The notes under the pieces were generated by a model that searched no databases, was not told the origin of the DNA, and was given only the letters and a program-made list of their open reading frames with translations. From NCBI GenBank assembly GCA_035578155.1, contig JAPWDM010000001.1:8272670-8336669 (forward strand): a stretch of DNA of 64,000 nt. Reading direction: 5' to 3'. Source of the stretch: Brachynemurus nebulosus (Eukaryota; Arthropoda; Insecta; Neuroptera; Myrmeleontidae). Both the position numbers and the translations under genes were made by a program. Positions 19,901-32,229 of this stretch are shown here, piece after piece (within the stretch, counting starts at the first letter, position 1; every line of letters starts with the position of its first letter).

Positions 19901-22900
19901 CGTTCGTGAACTATCGGCCGTTATCGGTTCTAAGTTTGAAAATTTATTTTTAATTTAATATAACTTTTTAATTATTACGTTTAAAAAAAAATAAAAAAAA
20001 TTCTCTTATAAAAAATTTCTCTTTCCATTTATGACAAAAAAATTTTTCTTCAAAAACCTAATTGTTATACGCAAAACCAGATTTACGTAAGGGCACTAGA
20101 AGCACATGTCCCGGAGCTTCTACACAATAGGAGAAACAGGTTTCTCAAAGGTAAATCCGGCCCTGGTTATACGGTCAATAGTGAATAATTGATTGTTGTG
20201 ACCTGTAACCTCAAATAACTTCTTTTTTTTACCTATATCAAAAAAATGTGTGTAAAAAATCATTTCACCAGAATTTATTTTGAAAAATTTTTTGTATTTT
20301 TAGATTTAAATTAATTGAATTGTATTTGATGTTTAAAAATGGTATTAATTCGTTATTTTAACTGCTATGGTGGCAGCGCTGAAGAAAGAATTTCAAATTT
20401 TATCTTGCTTTGAGCAAAATTAAGATATACCTTTATCGGTTAAACTTAAATTCTTTTTGATGTTAACGTCGTATTATTTAGAACTGATGCTTCAACTGAA
20501 AAATATATTTATAAATATACATAGATACAACAAAAGGTTGAAAGCTATACAATAACGAAATTCTCGATATCCTTATTTTATGGAAAAAAATAAAATATAA
20601 TAATAATAATAAAATAAAAGGTTAACATTCTTTTTTCTCACATTTTCACAAGCATTAACTTAATATATTTAACCCCATGATGTTATAAAATATTCAAACG
20701 TTATCACAAGTAATTCAAACTTGAATAATTTTGTAGCTCTTTGAATATTTTAAATCTTCTTTTCAACCATAGGTATTACATATATGAATATACGTGTATA
20801 CGTATACGTACAGGAAAAAATCTGCATTCACTGAATTGTAATTCATATCTCATGCCAACTGAATTGTCATATTCTGTTAATAGAAAAAGTATGTAAAAGA
20901 AAATTGTCATACCACAAGAAAATTAAAAAGATTAGAAGCTTCTCGGGTGAATAGTAAAATTATGACAAACATAGAGGCAGTAGTATTTCGAAATGCTTAT
21001 AAAATTCTCCGGTGAACATTTTTCGTCCTCATAAGGGAGTAAAATGTCATTTTTAGTCTCAAAGGACTAAAAATTCTTTTTTTCCCGCTTTTAAGCCAAT
21101 CAGCAAGCGGAATTTATAGAACTTCACCAACCAGCTGCTAAGCAACTGCTTACTTAAAATAATAACTAAACCATGAGGACAAACAGTTATATTGTATTGT
21201 CCAATTTGCTCAATTTATTATGTCATCGAAGGATGACATATTAATATCGTTGTGTGATCATAGTGGGGGAAACATTATTATAGAGTTGTATATCCATATT
21301 GAATAATTATAGAGTTGTACATCCATTTGAATAAACGCAAGAGAGCTGTAGAGTTAACAACTATAGAGTTAACAAAAAATCATAAATTAACACTTTCGCT
21401 GAGGTGACATTACTTAGTGCGTGTCAGAAACACGCACTTAACAAATTTTCTTTTCACAGTACAACTGATGTAGTATTATTTTAAATAATTAAAATAATTT
21501 TTTTAATTATTATAATTTTAAATTGCTTGTAATGATCGAAAATATTAATTACGTCACAAAACTAAAGGATTTCTTTTGATCCCTCAAGGCTTTACAGGTT
21601 TTCTAGCAACAAGTTCCACACTCGGAATCAAAAGTCTCAATTTTCTAAAAATGCAAAGGAAAAATAAAGAAACCTATATACAGTATAAAGTACTTAAAAG
21701 AAAGACACGTTTATTTTAATGATTTTTTAGAACTAAATTTAATTTTTAATTTCAAAATTTTGTCAGTTTCGAAATATCCTCAACCTCAACCATCATGTTT
21801 TCGAAGAAACGTTAAAACTTTTTTTATCATATAACAGCAAAAACTATGAATTATAACTATAACATCCCGAGAATAAGATTTGGAATTACTTAAGTGTGGA
21901 ATTAAAAAATATTTTCAACATGAACCGTCGGGTCAGCGGTGCTGCATTTTTTTTTTGTTTTTACACGTTTTTCAAAATATTGAAAATTATTGTTCGGAAT
22001 ACGATTGACGCTACTACATCTTGCACTTGATCGATTTCTTTTCTTTTATAAAATTGATACTAGGTATATGTTCTACTTATATAAAAATATAAGTATACAA
22101 AATAATTTAATATTTTCAAAAAATATACAATTACAATAATGGAAACAATACCTTACTTAACTGTTAGTATGTATGCTAATATAGGTAGGTATAGATACCT
22201 AGTTAAATATATTATTGACAGTAAATAGATATTTTATGTAAAATATCCGAGTATTATAAATAAAAAATAAATATATGCATAAACGGGCCACGAGTATGTG
22301 GTAAAACTGTACTCCATTTTGAGTATAAAAGTGTAACAATATACCTACACAGCTCTGTGGTCACTACGATCAATTCATCCACGTTTGAATAGAATAATTC
22401 AAAATGTGTACAACAGCATAGAGTAATAATACAAAAAAGTATACTGTTTACTATAGTACTAAGATAGGTACAATATATTTGTGTGTAACGCAAATCTAGC
22501 TACCATATTAAGTATACAAAACAAAATGGAACGTACGTGAGTCTAACTAAGTACACTGGTCGAAAATTGAACGTAAATATTCCGGCTGTAGCCTAAAAGT
22601 AAAAAAAAATTCGTTAAATGCATGCTGGAGTCGCATTATGTTAGGGCTCCTTAGTGGTTAGAGATTTTCAAAGGTAGTGGGATAAGATAGAGGGCATTTA
22701 AGTACACTATCTATTTATTATAAGAAGAGATAAATATATTCGATAAGGTTTTACTTGTGGGTTAGTTACCTTCTCTACCTTTCTTAAAGAAACATATCAA
22801 CTTTGGAATTAATATTTCACCAGCGAGGTTTAAAAATGAAGTGGTTAAAGGAGCTTCAACATTAAAAGATCTTTGGTGAAATTATTTCTGGAGTAACTTG

Positions 22901-23599
22901 CAATAAACGAAAAATTTTATTTATTATCCAACATTTCTCTTAATGATTTGAACTTGAGCTCTTGAAGGATGTTTTCTAATACCGAAACATTCTTCAGGGT
23001 AAAATTTAATTTACTTGCGATTCTTTTTCTTATTTTTGAATTACTCTTTAAATAACTTAGCTGAAATGAGTGTTTTTAACAAGTGCTGGTAGATCGCTTC
23101 TAAAAAACCTATCAGAAAATAAGAAATCTGGTGTCGTAACTCAAAATGACAGAATTAACTTAAAAAAATATCTAATGCTTGAAGAAAGATTAGCTCTATA
23201 GCTATTTTATCACTATTTTTGCAACATTTTGTATATTTATGTGAAATTCTGAATAGTCTTACATCAGTTGTTATAGCACTTAAACTAGTCGTTGCCGAAG
23301 TTTTTCGTCCGCGGATCAAACTATAAATACCACAATATTTGATGGATCAAAAAAAAAAAAAAAAATCGAAACCCTGTTTTAAATTGTCGCAGTAAAATAG
23401 TAGACTACAATAATATGAGAAACAGATTAACAATTATGAGTAAATATATCCTTGTAAACTCTCTGTACATGTGACAGCGTCCTCGAAAACATTTAGCCTC
23501 AGTCTCATGATTACGGAAGTTCGAGCCATTGCCCACAAAAACGAAAATTAATACTGGTTTAGGTTAGTTTGCCACATTTTTCGCTTGTATCAAGTACTA
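19901..23599. other. Unassigned AT-rich DNA with a hAT end remnant
   Basis: GGTAAATCCGGCCCTGG at about 20150-20166 is the inverse of a CCAGGGCCGGATTTACC-type hAT end, and the ~80 bp left of it reads like that family. Inverted CGTCCTCAT/ATGAGGAC near 21025 and 21173 suggest a small old element. A poly(A) run lies at 23348-23365. No gene seen. Confidence 0.35.
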
Positions 23600-24525
23600 G
23601 GGTAAGTGCGGGAGAGATGCCGCACTAGCCATAGTTCGTCCGTTGATTGATAGATAGCGCTATTAGTGGATTATATGTTTAAAATAAGTTACTTATTTAA
23701 GCTGCATATGGTAACATTTATGATTAGTCCATCAGTTTAGTAATTATCCAACTATTTATTATTGAAAAGTAAGTTTTTTAACAAAATATTTTATCAAGCA
23801 TTTAATTCATTAGAATTTAAGAATGTATATTTCATTGCTTTAATGAAAATGAGTTTTTTTTATTAATTTAGGTATATTTTAAAAGTACTGCATAAAATTT
23901 TAGGTTAGAATTCCACACTTGCTATAGCAACATGCGGCATCTATCCCAACAAAAAGGAGAAATGCCGCATTTAAAGTTGGTATAGATCCCGCATCATATT
24001 ACATATTAAAAACCTAGACTTATACCTTAATTATACAATTTTTTTGGACTGGAAATTATGCCACGTAAAAATAAAAGATCCATTAATGGATCAGGAAGAG
24101 CCCTCATATTAGTGAAGATAACGAAAATAAAGATGATTGCCTGTGTATTGAATGTTTTGAAAAGTACACAGAAACAAAAAAAAGTTGACTGATTAAGATG
24201 TATAAAGTGCCAAAAATGGTTACATATGGCATACATCATGTATGGAGATGTGTGTAAAATGCAAAATTTTTAATATGAACTAAGCGGCGTCTTTCCATCT
24301 TTGATGCGGCATTTCTCCCATAAGTGTGGGAGAGACGCCGCTTTGCAGGCTCTATAAAAATGTTAATTATGAATCCTTTATGATTCAAAATTTAAAATTA
24401 TTTATAAATAATTTTAAAGAACAATGTTCACATTTATTGTGTATCAAATTGCAAATCAATTAAATGCATACTTAAAGAATTATCAAGCATTTTCAAAATG
24501 TGCGGCATCTCTCCCGCATTCACCT
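23600..24525 (+). mobile_element. Internally deleted pogo-like element
   Basis: Termini GGGTAAGTGCGGGAGAGATG and the inverse of AGGTGAATGCGGGAGAGATG, flanked by TA at 23598-23599 and 24526-24527. More copies of the GCGGGAGA/TGCCGC motif lie inside (near 23933, 23965, 24302 and 24329), probably transposase-binding subterminal repeats. The remaining coding sequence joins a pogo-type N-terminus to the extreme C-terminal tail. Confidence 0.65.
24058..24275 (+). pseudogene. Pogo-like transposase remnant (N-terminus joined to PHD-like tail)
   Basis: ATG at 24058 reads MPRKNKRS, as in many pogo/Tigger transposases. The HTH and DDE catalytic domains are deleted. About 50 bp later, in another frame, comes DDCLCIECFEKYTE, and after a stop and frame change CIKCQKWLHM. 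The pattern C-x-C-x2-C...C-x2-C..W.H matches the PHD-like zinc tail of insect pogo-family transposases. It is clearly inactive. Confidence 0.55.
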
Positions 24526-25440
24526 TATAAATACACTATTTATAGTAGTAGGCAAGTAATGATCCGGACGCTCATACTCTTGGAACGAGCGGTGAGGGGA
24601 ATGTCAGATCACTACAGTACCAGCATCGTCAACACGATCAAACATATTCAAATACGTGGATGAAGGCTTTGTAATACCCTGTAACGATACATACCAATTG
24701 AATATATCAAGTATTTTGCGTACTTTCAAGTGTTAGATGAAAATGTAATTAGTCCAGAGTAGCAAGCAACCAGTAAATTATCGTAAATACCAACGGCTCG
24801 CTATTATTTCACAAAGAAAATTGACATGTACGTATTTCATTTTGAATCACTGTAGCGCGAAGAGTTATTATATAGAAAGTTTATTATATGTGTACCATTT
24901 AAACCTCAAAACAACGGCTACTATTCAGCAATAATATCCTGGTCATCGTCAATGTATTCTACAACCCAACATTGTATACACCTATAAATATCCACTCTAT
25001 TCATTTTCATTGTCGGCCTCACTGTACGGTAGTAACTAGCCGGTGGTCGAGCCCGAGCGACCGTTCCACGTATTCATACGCTAAAAACTGAATTGCAAAT
25101 TCATCTATTCATTAAATGACAAATCACAACTCTCGGCCGTTAACCATTAAATTGTTGAATAGAGAAATAGGTAGATGGAATGGAATCGAAAGAGACTAAC
25201 CAACTATATAGGCAACCAGCATGGCTGGTAGGTAGCACAGTTAGCAGCATTAGCAATAATACGACCAATTGCCGGCACATCCATCTCGTTATCAACAAAT
25301 TTGTAGCATTGTTACGGAAAATATATAAAAAAAGACAAAAAAAAACAACAAATTAATGTGATGGGATATAAATAATGGTCGCTATACATGTTACCCGGTA
25401 CATGTATTATAATAGGTATATGCGTACATGTATTTGTAAG
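24526..25440. other. Unassigned DNA
   Basis: Slightly richer in CG dinucleotides near 25010-25140 (GGTGGTCGAGCCCGAGCGAC), but no ORF, TATA/Inr pair or splice structure that I would call a gene. Confidence 0.3.
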
Positions 25441-25946
25441 GCCTTGTTTATACAGGCTTAGTACTAATCATTAGTAGTCGCTAATCATTAGTGTTCACAC
25501 GAACTGGCAAGTAAAATTGTAAGTAGTAGTAGCAAATCAATTGTGATAATAAAAATTAATTTATATAATTGATAGAATTATTCGAAGTCTGATCGTAATT
25601 CAGATGTCGAATTACTGGCAATATGTTGTCACTAGTAAACAGAACTGATTTCTGTTCACTTGCACTTGTAGCTTTGCTAGTGGTTAGTACTGCTTTAATG
25701 CGTTTATAAGTAATTTTCTACATGCAAGTGAAAGTAGTAATGATTAGTATTAAACATGTGGAATTACTGGCAATATGTTGTGGAAAGAGTATCCACTTGT
25801 CAGTAGTAAACAGAACTGATTTCTGTTCATTTATACTCGAAACATTAGTAGGTAGAGGTGAATATTGCTTTAATATGTTTGTACTTAAGTTTCTGCATGC
25901 AAGTAGCGAGTAGTAATGATTAGTATTGAACATGTGCAAACAAGGC
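25441..25946. mobile_element. Inverted-repeat element with GCCTTGTTT ends
   Basis: GCCTTGTTTATACAGG at the left and the inverse of GCCTTGTTTGCACATG at the right. Both continue into AATACTAATCATTA-like and TCGCTA sequence, giving TIRs of about 45 bp. Internally, GAATTACTGGCAATATGTTG and AACAGAACTGATTTCTGTTC occur twice, about 160 bp apart. Non-autonomous; the target duplication is not resolved. Confidence 0.55.
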
Positions 25947-26039
25947 ATATGTTCATATTAGTGACAGTTACATATTAGAGTTTTTCTATTCCTTGTCCGT
26001 GAATTGAACACATTCAATACAAGGCCACTTTAGCTTGTT

Positions 26040-26106
<67 letters not shown>

Positions 26107-28289
26107 TAAGAGAGATAGATTATAAACGAAATTTCTTTTCATTCTTTTGACATATTTTAGAACTACCGTGAACTGACGTACAAGTAATAGTAGAATTTTA
26201 ATTTTCTTTTAAGTTCTGTTATTTATGTTATGAATAATTTGCGTAAAATCTTCCCGGAAAAATATTTAATTATATCGATAAATCTTTAAAAATTATCGAC
26301 ACGCTTTTAACAAATTTTGAAATCGAAATTCTTCTAAGTTAAAAAGTTTAGCCGCTAGAGGGCGGAAACTGTTCTTTTATGAGAGTACTATATAATTGAA
26401 ATAGAAAAATGGGATTTCCACAATAAAAAAAAATCAAAAAGCAGTAAAAAAGAGGTGAAAATAATATTTGCAAAAAATATAGTAATAAAGCTATTTCTTA
26501 ATTCTGTTACAATCTTGTAAAATATTACACATATGAAAAATTCATTAATGATCTCCTTCATAGAGAAAGATTCTTAGCTAAAGTTTATTTCGGCTTTCTT
26601 ATTCCGAGACAGAGGCGGCGCGACCTAAGACTAAAATGGAAAGTGTGCAAAATGTCTTTTGTGGGGGCCCATATTTCTTTTGATTTTTGAAAAATTCCTC
26701 TCTAGACGAGTAAAAAAAAACCTTTTCATCATCCAGTTTAATCAAGTTTTACTAGCTTTCATGCGGGTGTGAAACTCCAAAGGGTGTAAGGCTAAAAGTG
26801 CGGTCGTACACTTTTTTAGTTTATTGAGTCATTCAGTTTTTACTTTCACTAACAGTTTCATTACATTTTAAACTTTTAACGACCGGTTACTGCTTTCAGA
26901 TCTTACCTTCATCAATGATCAGCTTTTTATTTCGAATACTTCAAAATAATAGAATAATGTTAGGACAAACAAGTAGTAAAATAGTAGAAAATTTTAAAAT
27001 ACCAACTAAACACAACGAAAAATCGTTCTGTCTCATAACCAACTGTGTACATACATTCACAAAACACAAACTAACCGTACGAAAAAATACTTCCATTACG
27101 TAAACAAGGCAAAAAAAAAATTGTAATTGAATGTATTTGAAAACATGACAGCGACGTAATATATGATCGCCTATATTTTATTGGCCGACAATGTCGGTTG
27201 TTTTGTTACCATTAACATTACCAATCAATATACAATGGACAAAACAAAAAAAAAAAAAAAGAAAACAAAAAATATCTGACTGTATATTTTACCAAATAAA
27301 AAATTGAACTGAAACAGGACAATTTGTAATATAAGAGCGTCGACGGTATTATTCAATTATTTTAACAGTCAGTTTTAAAAATTTGAATAATTTGGTATAC
27401 TGACCGTAAATACCTACCTAATGTGAATTAGTAGAATAAAACATGGGACGGGGGGGAAATATTACGATAAATTTGATATCGAATTCCCAACGTAGGTTAT
27501 TATTAAATTTTATATTGTAGTATCTACCTGCCGATACTTTATTTAATATTGTCAAAAATGAATATCTCCGTTGGGTATGTTTAATAAATAAAAATAAGCT
27601 ACAATAAGCTAAAAGTAAATATTGACCAAAAAAAAAAAATTGCTTATATTTATAACGATACAATACCTACCTACAATGCAAAAAAGTTAATAGTATATGG
27701 AAAACTTTCTTACTCCAAATTCCTTACATTTCTCGTATACATATATAAAAATCGATGTTTCTTGGTTTGTCCCGTATGCGTTCCCATACCATTCATCCGA
27801 CTGCGATGAAACTCTGACGAATTGTTGCGCGCACGCGCGCGAAAGTTCCTAGATTAGTACAATCATCGATATAAAAGAATATGGATGGAGACTATTTCTT
27901 AAGAGAGAGATAAGATATAATATAATATGATATTTTAGAATGAATACGTAGATTTCTTTGAATGTGCCACAAAAAATAAAAAAGAAAAGAGTAAATAGAC
28001 ACTAAAATACGTGCAAATAGGCACGAAAGATCGATTCCTACAAAAAATTAAGTTTAAAACAATATTAATAAACGTAATACTCCATAAATATAATATTTGG
28101 GTAAGTAAATATTGTATTTATCAAAAAATACAATCATTTGTAGCGAAAATTTGTTTATTTTTCTAAATGTTTCATTTAAAAAACAGGTTCACAATAAGTG
28201 GAAAAATTTGGGGGACAGGTCTACCCACACTGTCAACTTCTCATTGGGTGTCCTTAAAGATTAGAGACTACTGTACATAAATAATTCTT
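25947..28289. other. Unassigned AT-rich DNA
   Basis: Contains the (TA)n tract at 26042-26104 and a CG-rich patch (GCGCGCACGCGCGCG) at 27827-27841 following a phrase typical of dispersed insect repeats. No gene. Confidence 0.35.
26042..26104. repeat. (TA)n microsatellite
   Basis: Alternating A/T. Confidence 0.95.
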
Positions 28290-28925
28290 TTTTCATTTTT
28301 GGCGACTCCTTCCCTGTCCCCCGATAGGGGCTTTGCCCCTTGCACCATACCGGTGGCCTCGCTTTCTGTACCTAAGGATGGGGGCTCCACCCTTATCAAA
28401 CAAATGATAACATCATTTGTTCTCAAGATATGCGAGACAAATATATTTTGGCAAAAAACTAATTTTTTCAAGTTTCTTATTTCGTTTTCCTTTTTTTTTT
28501 TTAAATTTTATAATAATATACTGGCGTTTTTAACATCAAGGAAGGTTCTTAGGCCATTATATAATAATGTTATGGTAAAAAATCCATATAATCTATCTTA
28601 TCTTAAGAAAGTTAATTCCATTTTTTTACCACAAAAAACAAACCGCTAATCTGAATTTGCTGAAAACTTTATCCGGTCTTCATTTTCTGATTACGCATCT
28701 AATGAAATTAGTCCGGAGTTGATCTCATCATTTGTTCTCGAGATATTCGAGAAGAAAAAAAATTCACGAACGAACGAAAGAACGAACTAACGAACGCACA
28801 CACAGACATCACCCTAAAAACGATGGATTCGGATTCTAGCGACCTTGAAACGTCGAGATATGTCAAAACTAGCGATTCGTAAAATCGGACCCATTACCTA
28901 CAATAACTTCCTATAGGAAGTTAAA
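28290..28925 (+). repeat. Probable dispersed repeat with palindromic end
   Basis: GC-rich for its surroundings. ATCATTTGTTCTCAAGATAT (28412) is repeated with changes as ATCATTTGTTCTCGAGATAT (28727). It includes a run of CGAACGAA-type tetramer repeats (28770-28798) and ends with the perfect palindrome AACTTCCTATAGGAAGTT (28905-28922) before an A-rich tail. It reads like the 3' part of a dispersed element; class unresolved. Confidence 0.4.
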
Positions 28926-30519
28926 AATACCAATTTTGGTATTACACAAAGTAAAGAATCGTACCTAATTAAAAAACCAAGTCTGGAGAAATTTAGGTTC
29001 AATTGTTTTCAAAAATACACAACATCAAAAGTATATAAGCTGAAAGCTCCCATCTACCTCACAAGCTGCAAATTCAACATTCTTTAAGAGTGTGTTAACA
29101 AACTAAGAAACCAATTAAGTGGCTTAATACCTATAAGCCTTCTGAGGAACGATGTAGGTACTTAATTTTTTCAAAGTTGGTTTGGGTAATTATCATGCTA
29201 CAAAAAAAAATCTGAGGGGGAAAACAGTTCCTTATGCTTTGTTTATTCGACTCCATTATTAATATTTATTCGATAAATTTTCAGGGTAGTTAAAGACATT
29301 TTGTTGACTTACATAAGCATGTTATGTACCCTATTAGCCTTGGTGTGTTTAAAACAAACGTTTAAACATTACGTAACGAACGCCACAAGATAATGTCGTT
29401 CAAGTTTATCTGCATTTACTTGGAATTCTGTTACCTAACAACAAATGAATATTCAATGGAGTGTATGCGTGCAGTTGACGTGCCGGATGATTTGAATTTA
29501 CTGTAAATAAATACTATTTTATTAATAAAACTTATCGTCCAATGAAATGCTGCCATGAAAATGCATTAATTTTTTTTTGCTCCATTTTTCCGTCCACTAT
29601 CTGCCCCTGTGCGAGCTGCAACACAGAACACATGCAAAATAAAAACCATTTAATTAATTATTTTATACAATGACATATCACATACTATGCTATCAAGAGT
29701 TGGACACCCAATAATAGTCATTAGGTAAATTGTTAACAATTATGTGCTTAGCTACTCACAGCACAAGGCAAGAAGACGACATCTACCTAACGGCTGTGTG
29801 GGTTATCGTTACCGTACAGGTTACAATAACATGGAAACATAATGTCCTTGTTTTAAACATGTTGGATGGTAAACGACAAATCTTAACCATTCATAACCAT
29901 AAACATTGTATCGTATATGGTATCGCGCACGATATCGGGTCGTATCGGAAGGCATACATTCGTTGTTAAGTAGGTACTTGAGTATTAGATGTAAAGATTT
30001 ACATACTTGTACGACACAATGCATATAATGTTACGGTCGAAGAACGGAAACGATCATTGGACGAAAGAATCGATCATAATGCGTTATGGTATCACAAAAT
30101 TACTCGTAACGCGAAATTTGTGTTGTGACGCTTTGTAGAAATAGGTACAACGCGTTGTACGCAATTCAAAAAGACCGCAGTGTGAAATTCGCATCATGGT
30201 GAATTGCGGCGCGGCCATTAAGAAAAATCATAACGTGCTTTGGACGTTAAAACTTAAAATCTTTAATTTTATTTATCTCAAAGGTAATATTTGATTGAAA
30301 GGTTACTGTTGCTTTGATGTAGCCGTGTCAAAGTATTAATGCTATAGATAAAATCAATTCAAAATGGTCTAACGTCATCAACCAAATGCAAAAAATGAAG
30401 TGAAATTAAAAGTACCTAATATTTTCTGATTTATTTCGTTTTTCTTATGTAATTATAGTAACTTAAATTATATTTTTAATTCTCTTCCATTTGTTTAATT
30501 ACGCCAGACTAATTTTAGT
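28926..30519. other. Unassigned DNA
   Basis: No convincing coding or element structure. A 79-aa ORF at 29730-29969 has no supporting signals. Confidence 0.35.
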
Positions 30520-30521
30520 TA

Positions 30522-31064
30522 TAGGGTCATCCGGAAAGTTCGTGCCGTTTTTGGTGTAAATGACCATCCCGATTTTCTTGAAATGGTCGAAAACGGCCCA
30601 AAGGTTGCCGCTAATTCTTGACAGTTTGCCTCCGGTTTCGCTTTATTTCTTGACGTTTTATTTCATCGTCAATATACACAGGTCGACCGGAGGGAGCATC
30701 ATCTTCCAAAGAAAAATTAACCTTTTGAAATCTAGAAAACCACTTTCTACAAGTTCTGTCAGAAAGCGCATCGTCACCATAAACACTACAAATATTTCTC
30801 GTTGCGCCAGCTGCATTAGTACCTTTTTTAAACTCGTATAACATGACATAATGTTCCTTGATGTGTCTAAGATTGCTTATTATTACTGACAAAAAAAAAA
30901 AAATTATTTAAACACTGTTTAAAGATTTATGATACATATTACAAAAAACACTATCGGTCTAACACTAACATGTTGTTGCATGTTTCGTTTGCGGTTGCTA
31001 CTTGAAGAAATACGAATTCATTCGAGTGGCTCCGAGAACGACACGAACTTTTTGGATAACCTAA
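30522..31064 (-). mobile_element. Deleted mariner element
   Basis: TIRs TAGGGTCATCCGGAAAGTTC and the inverse of TTAGGTTATCCAAAAAGTTC, with TA duplications at 30520-30521 and 31065-31066. Only 543 bp remain of a typical 1.3 kb, retaining the transposase N-terminus and the 3' end. Confidence 0.85.
30611..30892 (-). pseudogene. Mariner transposase, N-terminal HTH fragment
   Basis: About 93 codons corresponding to the first helix-turn-helix of a mariner transposase (full length about 345 aa). Diagnostic stretches are MLYEFKKGTNAA, RNICSVYGDDAL and CRKWFSRFQ, then SGRPV. The second HTH and the whole DDE/D catalytic domain are deleted; the reading then passes into sequence close to the original 3' end and stops. 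It cannot encode an active enzyme but could still bind TIRs if expressed. Confidence 0.85.
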
Positions 31065-32229
31065 TAATATTGCTTATAATACGCGTTCTAAACTATATTA
31101 ACCACCTTCTCTTTACTTCAGAATTTCGTGCAGGCTACAACTACCGCAAACCACCGAGATTTGTTCTAAATACAAATAAAAGTACCTTTTTACAAAAGGA
31201 AATTTTTATTATATTAGATTTTCCAACTGAATATTTATTATGTTTAAAAAAAAATTTATAAAGATCCGTTACAGATTGTTGAGAAATGGTCGAGTGCGTG
31301 TCGGTGCATGTAAAGCAATGATAGACATCACCAAAATTATAAACATTTTCTGATTATGGCTGCGAAACATTAAAAATTGGTGCGATTAAAAGCTAATTTA
31401 TGAAGCACAATTTCTTCGGTAAGTAATTTTGCAAAAAACTAGTAAAAATGGAAAGCTAATTCATAAAGTACAATTTCTCAGGTAAGTAATTTTGTAAAGT
31501 TTTTTTTATAGACACTTATTTATTAATTAATATTCAGGACACGAATGCTGCGCTGTGGTCACAATTTGAATTAATCACAACGCGTAATGACTGTTTTTAC
31601 AAGTACCACAACACGAATTTCACAATCGTTGTGGTCGATTTTTTCGCTCAGTGAGCGCTTTCGTTTTTTTGTGTCTAATACAAACACAGTATCACAATTT
31701 AATGTTTAGATACCTATATAAGTATGTGCGGTTGGATATTATCTAACTGTTAAGAGTGTTATTATTATAATATTAAAGCTCTTCGGTTATGTGCATGCTT
31801 GTGAACTGATAATGTTGAGAAACTTGAAAAGATCTTTGTGGTCCGACTACCACAGTTCACTTACATACACTTACAGTTTTGTTGTAACATTCGACGACAA
31901 GTTCATATTGTATAGGCCAATAGGTGATGTTCAACTTTTATATTATCATGTGAGCTAATTTTCTAGGTATACAAAATTTACTAGCAGTTAAATAGGTTTT
32001 CAAATTCTGTAAGGGCGAAACTCTTATGTGCTAGTAAAATTGTTGAGAAACTGGTTTGAAGAAAGAAAGTTGATACGAAATTTGATATCATACGTTTTGT
32101 TCGCCTGTAAATTATGCGGTTTTTTGTGTGATTTACACTGATTCAAAGTAATTCATTTACGTAGACCTTTACCGATTAGACGATTTTACAAACAAATAAA
32201 ATTTAAAAACAGTAACAGTTGACACACTT
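31065..32229. other. Unassigned DNA with a short duplication
   Basis: CACAATTTCTTCGGTAAGTAATTTTG-type sequence occurs at about 31408 and again at 31470 (62 bp apart). No gene seen. Confidence 0.35.

Noticed and set aside
28905..28922. Perfect palindrome AACTTCCTATAGGAAGTT as a Helitron 3' hairpin
   Set aside because: No CTRR terminus follows at the expected distance and no TC start was found.
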